18,294 nt of DNA from an uncultured Archangium sp. (GTDB lineage: Bacteria; Myxococcota; Myxococcia; Myxococcales; Myxococcaceae). The stretch covers positions 1 through 18,294 of the forward strand of contig CAMLFP010000074.1 of assembly GCA_946479335.1 (NCBI GenBank). Direction: 5' to 3'. The notes under the pieces are model-generated. The model had not been told where the DNA came from and ran no database searches. It saw only the letters and a program-made list of their open reading frames with translations. The stretch's first letter is position 1. Each line of letters opens with the position of its first letter. Position numbers and translations under genes: made by a program. Of this stretch, positions 14,625-18,294 are shown in pieces.

Positions 14625-16037
14625 TCAGCGGTTGAGGGCGGCGCGTGCGCGGGCGCGGCCGAGGTTCCACGTCAGCAGGGAGTCGGGCTCGGGCGCTGCT
14701 GGAGGCGCCGCGCCGATGCGAACCAGCGTGGGCACCGCGTCGGCCGACAGCGACCGCAGGTACGCGAGGTCGAGGTCGGTGAGGGAGCGTGCGCTCTCGA
14801 CGTTGTGCTCCGCGATGAAGCGCTCCGGTGACAACACCGCCAGCGAGAGCAGCGTGGTGCTCAGCAGCGCGAGCGCTCCGGAGACGAAGGCGCGCGGCGC
14901 GACCCACAACGTCAGCGCACGCCACGCGAGCATCGCCGCGACGAACGCGAGCCCCGCGTACGCCATCAAGCGCAGCACGGTGAGCCCGTACGTCGTCTCG
15001 TAGCGCCACAGGCGCGCGGTCGCGCTCACCAACATCGGCATCGTCGCCAGCACCAGCGCGGTCGAGAGCGCCTTCAGCGCGCGCTCCCCGAGCTGCGTGC
15101 GCGCCGGCAACGCCATCAACAGCGCGAGGAGGCTCATCGCCGCGAACAGGAGCTGGAAGAACCCCTCGTGCGCGGCCTCTGCGTACGTCACGCCCGCGGG
15201 CAGCTCGCACGCCGACGGCGCGAGCGCGCACGGCGTCGACGACACGCCGAACGCGACCAGCAGCAGCGTGAGCGAGCCGAGCAGCGCGGAGGTCTCCAGC
15301 GAGGTGAGCGAACGAGACGGCGCGACGGCCTGCACCAGCTCGCGACGCCGCGTGGCGAACGCCAGCACGCCGGTGAGGATGACGCCCGCGGAGAGCGTGA
15401 AGAGCGCCGCGCGAATCGCGCGCACGATGGCCAGCGACACCGCGGCGTCGAAGAGCGTGTCCAACTTCGCGCGGAAGATGGCGTCACCCGAGGCGAGCAG
15501 CATCGTCACCAGCAGCAGCGGAGGCACGACGATGAAGCCCAGCCGCACCAGCGCCGGGAAGTGCGTGCGCACCTGGGCGACCACATTCGTCTCGCGCAGT
15601 TCGCTGCCCGCCACCTGAACCCCGGACTTCACGGAGTTGCCGAACGCGGAGAAAGGCGCCGCCATCAGCGCGCTCAGGCCCGATGACGAGAGCGCGCGGC
15701 TGCCGTTCCACCCGAGGAGCGCGAGCGAGAACAACACGCCGGCGGTCAGCGTGCAGAGCACCCCGAGCCAATACGCGTCGTGCAGCATCGTGGAGCCCAC
15801 CAGCAGCACCGCCTGCACCAGCAACCAGCGATGCTCGCGCGCCGACTGCCACACCTCACGGCCTCCGAGGGTGATGAGCGTTGCCGCCAACATCACCGAG
15901 AACAGCGCGTGCCCGAGGCCGAAGGGCGAGCCATCGAGCAGCACCTCCGCCGCGAAGCCCAACGCCAGCCCGCCCGCCAACAGCGCGCGTCGCGGCCGGA
16001 GCCGCACCGCCGAGAGCGTCATCACCGAAGTCGTCAT
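14625..16037 (-). CDS. Polytopic membrane protein, DUF4153/DUF4173-like
   Basis: A protein of about 470 residues with around eleven to twelve hydrophobic segments. The C-terminal pattern YGLTVLRLMAYAGLAFVA, an ERFIAEHNV stretch and DLAYLRSLSADAVPTLV is characteristic of the DUF4153/DUF4173 membrane family, whose biochemical function is unknown. TYAEAAHEGFFQLL matches the conserved YxEYxRxGFxEL-like motif. Just before it is a Cys-bearing loop (STPCALAPSACELPAG), possibly a disulfide outside the membrane. The start chosen is the ATG of MTTSVMTLSAVRLRPRR, which puts basic residues before the first helix. The frame is open to 16118, and the ATG at 16022 is an alternative; no clear ribosome site marks either. 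It is convergent with the anti-sigma gene and divergent from the STAND ATPase. No functional tie to either neighbour is evident. Confidence 0.82.
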   Translation of the reverse strand: MTTSVMTLSAVRLRPRRALLAGGLALGFAAEVLLDGSPFGLGHALFSVMLAATLITLGGREVWQSAREHRWLLVQAVLLVGSTMLHDAYWLGVLCTLTAGVLFSLALLGWNGSRALSSSGLSALMAAPFSAFGNSVKSGVQVAGSELRETNVVAQVRTHFPALVRLGFIVVPPLLLVTMLLASGDAIFRAKLDTLFDAAVSLAIVRAIRAALFTLSAGVILTGVLAFATRRRELVQAVAPSRSLTSLETSALLGSLTLLLVAFGVSSTPCALAPSACELPAGVTYAEAAHEGFFQLLFAAMSLLALLMALPARTQLGERALKALSTALVLATMPMLVSATARLWRYETTYGLTVLRLMAYAGLAFVAAMLAWRALTLWVAPRAFVSGALALLSTTLLSLAVLSPERFIAEHNVESARSLTDLDLAYLRSLSADAVPTLVRIGAAPPAAPEPDSLLTWNLGRARARAALNR

Positions 16038-16148
16038 GCGGCGAGGCGTTGCAAGACTCCGGCCTGCCCCGTTCAGCGTGGTGCGGCGCGAACAGCGTGG
16101 CTCACCGGCCTCGTGCACCGTGGCCCACGCGAGCGCTAGGGCGACGAG

Positions 16149-17465
16149 ATGCGCACGGGTAACCTCGCCGACGTGGAGTCACTGAGATCGTTGGAGCTGA
16201 CGCGCCTGCGGGAGATGCTTGAGCGGCCGAAGAAGGGGCTGTCGATCTGCTCCATCAGCGGGCCAGGCGGCATCGGGAAGAGCTACTTGATGTCGGAGGT
16301 GCTGGCGTCGTCGGCTGACACGCTCGCGCCCTTTCTGGTGCTGCGGGTCGACGGCTCCAATCGCCAGTCGCTCGATGACTTCGCGGCGCTGGTGGGGCAG
16401 CTCTTCAATTCATCACTCGAGTTCGGCGACGCAGGGCGCGACTACTTCCCCCGCACGCACCGCGTGCTGGCGCGGTTCCGCCGGCAGCGCGAGGAACTCG
16501 AGGAGCGCATCGGTCAATCATCGCTCTCGGCGGAGGCCCGGCAGTTGGCCTCGTTGGTGGTGAAGATGGGGCACTGGGGCGTCTCGCGGAGGCTCCCGTT
16601 GCCGAGGTTGAGTGTGCGTGAGCTCGAGGCGGTGACGGCGCTCTTCACAGCCGGTGGGAGCTGGCTCGCGCAGAAGCTGACGAGCGCGAGCACGCTGCGC
16701 CTGCGACACGAGCTCTACTCGGTGACCTCGGAGGCGATCGTCGCAGATCTCCGCGAGGCGCTGGGGCGTGGCCGGTTGTTGCGGCGGAGCCTCGCCTCGT
16801 CTGACGGGCTGACAAAGCTGCTGATCTGGATCGACGACTACGAGGCGCTGCAGCCGGTGCTGGAGGACTTCCTCCTCGGTGCGTTGGTGCCCGCGCTCGC
16901 CGCGTGTGAGTTCGACACGGTGTTGTGGATCTCGGGGCGCGATGATCTCGAAGACGGCAACGGTGACTGGTCGCGGCAGTACAAGCGCTACCTCGAGCCG
17001 CGGCTCAGGCTGCGCGCCTTCGACGAGCCCACCAGCCGCGCGATGCTCACGAAGCTCGGCGTCGACGAGGCGCGCGCGACGCAGTTGTTCGCCATGACGC
17101 GCGGCTACCCGCTGCTGCTGCAACTGCTGGTCGAGGAACTCACCGACGGTGAAGGTGGTTCGGCGCTCGCCGCCCGCCGGTTCTTCGAGCGCACCACCCG
17201 GTGGATGTCGCCGGAGGAGATCGAGTGGTTCGTGCGTGTCTGCTACCTCGATCGCGTCAACGAAGACACGCTGGCGCGGCTGTTCCCCGCCGAGCAGATC
17301 GCGGCGATTCAGGCGTGGTTCGAGAAGGAGCCGTCGATCCGCGACCCGAACGCCAGCGAGTTCGTGGTGAGGCCGCTGATTCGCGAGAAGGTGCTCCGCT
17401 ACCAGGAACTCCGCGCGCCTTCTCAGCACCGCGAGTTGCTGCAGCGCGCCGGAGGCGGCACCTGA
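16149..17465 (+). CDS. Orphan STAND-like P-loop ATPase
   Basis: A 438-residue P-loop NTPase with no signal peptide or membrane segment. Walker A is GPGGIGKS (38-45), the Gly-Gly-Ile-Gly-Lys form typical of STAND/NACHT-like ATPases. Walker B is LLIWIDDYE (Asp 229/230). WISGRDD (about residue 260) fits a sensor-1 position and RGYPLLLQLL (Pro 321) is the GxP motif of STAND modules. Residues about 330-430 look like an all-helical or winged-helix lobe (RFFERTTRWMSPEEIEWFVRVCYLD). Residues about 95-200, between Walker A and B, form a long Arg-rich insert of no recognised family. STAND proteins usually carry an effector and a repeat sensor; neither is present here nor in the next genes. The function is unknown: a regulator, a defence-system remnant or a partner of a distant effector are all possible. 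The ATG start has only a weak ribosome site. Confidence 0.8.
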   Translation: MRTGNLADVESLRSLELTRLREMLERPKKGLSICSISGPGGIGKSYLMSEVLASSADTLAPFLVLRVDGSNRQSLDDFAALVGQLFNSSLEFGDAGRDYFPRTHRVLARFRRQREELEERIGQSSLSAEARQLASLVVKMGHWGVSRRLPLPRLSVRELEAVTALFTAGGSWLAQKLTSASTLRLRHELYSVTSEAIVADLREALGRGRLLRRSLASSDGLTKLLIWIDDYEALQPVLEDFLLGALVPALAACEFDTVLWISGRDDLEDGNGDWSRQYKRYLEPRLRLRAFDEPTSRAMLTKLGVDEARATQLFAMTRGYPLLLQLLVEELTDGEGGSALAARRFFERTTRWMSPEEIEWFVRVCYLDRVNEDTLARLFPAEQIAAIQAWFEKEPSIRDPNASEFVVRPLIREKVLRYQELRAPSQHRELLQRAGGGT

Positions 17466-17495
17466 CGCAGAAAGCCAACTGACGAAGATGGTTCG

Positions 17496-17527
17496 GCGCC
17501 TCGCGCGGTGAATCCGCTATGAGGCGC
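17496..17527 (+). promoter_or_regulatory. Inverted repeat covering the ribosome site of the carboxylase gene
   Basis: GCGCCTC (17496-17502) and GAGGCGC (17521-17527) can pair around an 18-nt loop. The right arm contains the GAGG that lies 8 nt before the ATG at 17533, so the hairpin could limit initiation. A 7-bp repeat in such GC-rich DNA may be chance. Confidence 0.25.
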
Positions 17528-17532
17528 GGGCG

Positions 17533-18294
17533 ATGGCGATTCTCGATAGTCAGTTGAACGTGCGCTCCGCCGAGTTCCAGGCGAACGCGCAGGCGATGCA
17601 GGCCCTCGTCGATGATCTGAAGGCGAAGGTCGCGAAGATCTCCGAGGGCGGCGGCGAAGAGGCGCGGAAGAAGCACACCGGGCGCGGCAAGCTGCTGCCG
17701 CGCGAGCGGGTGAACCAGTTGCTCGACCCGGGCACGCCGTTCCTCGAGTTCAGCCAGCTCGCGGCGATCGGCATGTACAAAGACGACGCGCCGGGCGCGG
17801 GCATCATCACCGGCATCGGCCGCGTGGCGGGCCGCGAGTGCGTCATCGTCTGCAACGACGCCACGGTGAAGGGCGGCACGTACTACCCGGTGACGGTGAA
17901 GAAGCACCTCCGCGCGCAGGAGATCGCGAAGGAGAACCGGCTGCCGTGCATCTACCTGGTCGACTCCGGCGGCGCGAACCTGCCCAATCAAGACGAGGTG
18001 TTCCCCGACAAGGAGCACTTCGGGCGCATCTTCTTCAACCAGGCGAACCTGAGCGCCGAGGGCATTCCGCAGATCGCGGTGGTGATGGGCTCGTGCACCG
18101 CGGGCGGCGCGTACGTGCCGGCGATGAGCGACGAGAGCATCATCGTGAAGAACCAGGGCACCATCTTCCTCGGCGGCCCGCCGCTGGTGAAGGCGGCGAC
18201 CGGCGAGGAAGTCAGCGCCGAGGACCTGGGCGGCGGCGACGTGCACACCCGCATCTCCGGCGTGGCCGACCACCTGGCTGAGAACGACACCCAC
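17533..18294 (+). CDS. Acyl-CoA carboxylase carboxyltransferase, methylcrotonyl-CoA carboxylase beta-like (3' end cut)
   Basis: The first 254 codons of a biotin-dependent carboxyltransferase beta subunit, usually about 535 residues. The enzyme moves a carboxyl group from carboxybiotin to an acyl-CoA. The best fit is 3-methylcrotonyl-CoA in leucine breakdown, because of [57 protein letters not shown], and [23 protein letters not shown] followed by [17 protein letters not shown]. Propionyl-CoA and acetyl-CoA carboxylase relatives look different around NQDEVFPD. The start ATG ([15 protein letters not shown]) has GAGG 8 nt upstream. The rest of a leucine catabolism (liu-type) operon may follow beyond the window but cannot be seen. 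In myxobacteria, leucine degradation also feeds isovaleryl-derived lipids and signals. The link to the preceding ATPase gene (67-nt gap) is unclear. Confidence 0.93.
   Translation, partial: MAILDSQLNVRSAEFQANAQAMQALVDDLKAKVAKISEGGGEEARKKHTGRGKLLPRERVNQLLDPGTPFLEFSQLAAIGMYKDDAPGAGIITGIGRVAGRECVIVCNDATVKGGTYYPVTVKKHLRAQEIAKENRLPCIYLVDSGGANLPNQDEVFPDKEHFGRIFFNQANLSAEGIPQIAVVMGSCTAGGAYVPAMSDESIIVKNQGTIFLGGPPLVKAATGEEVSAEDLGGGDVHTRISGVADHLAENDTH

Noticed and set aside
17257..18294. 345-codon open frame on the minus strand
   Set aside because: It is antisense to the end of the ATPase gene and the carboxyltransferase gene, both clearly coding on the plus strand.

Overview
The window looks like chromosomal DNA from a high-GC member of the Myxococcota. 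The best single clue is the large secreted metalloprotease at 6545-10450. It ends in a Gly-Cys-Gly-Cys motif, a short hydrophobic segment and an Arg/Lys-rich tail, which is the MYXO-CTERM sorting signal of that phylum. Codon use is strongly GC3-biased, so long spurious ORFs lie antisense to almost every real gene.

Layout: (1) 1-2522, minus strand: the glyoxylate-shunt operon aceB-aceA (malate synthase A, then isocitrate lyase, cut by the window edge). An AT-rich control region at about 2560-2720 follows, with a sigma70-like promoter and a 28-bp dyad. (2) 2790-4339, minus strand: lpxB (lipid A disaccharide synthase) followed by a small exported protein. (3) 4623-6362, plus strand, divergent from lpxB: an MsbA-type ABC exporter that probably belongs to the same lipid A / envelope pathway. 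(4) 6545-12255, plus strand: the M36-type metalloprotease, a CpoB/YbgF-like coiled-coil/TPR lipoprotein, and a translationally coupled periplasmic 5'-nucleotidase-like protein. A near-perfect intrinsic terminator hairpin sits exactly over the start codon and signal-peptide codons of the lipoprotein gene. (5) 12257-14618: an exported MsrB-MsrA fusion (minus) divergent from an ECF sigma factor and its probable membrane anti-sigma factor (NrsF/DUF1109-like). (6) 14625-16037, minus: a polytopic DUF4153/DUF4173-like membrane protein. (7) 16149-17465, plus: an orphan STAND-like P-loop ATPase. (8) 17533-end, plus: the N-terminal half of a biotin-dependent acyl-CoA carboxylase carboxyltransferase, most like the beta subunit of methylcrotonyl-CoA carboxylase.

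The most coherent candidate for a little-described system is region 5. The 110-bp msrBA / ecf intergenic region holds two divergent, nearly identical ECF-type promoters (TGAAACC-N16-CGTA towards msrBA, TGTAACC-N16-CGTA towards the sigma gene; 20 of 27 positions identical). The sequence therefore suggests a self-contained stress module. A cysteine-bearing membrane anti-sigma factor would hold an ECF sigma, and the sigma would drive both its own operon and a periplasmic methionine-sulfoxide repair enzyme. The second notable item is the terminator that doubles as the start of the lipoprotein gene.

No tRNA, rRNA, CRISPR array, insertion sequence or phage gene was seen. No gene-free stretch exceeds 300 bases; the two largest (2523-2789 and 4340-4622) are described as regulatory regions.
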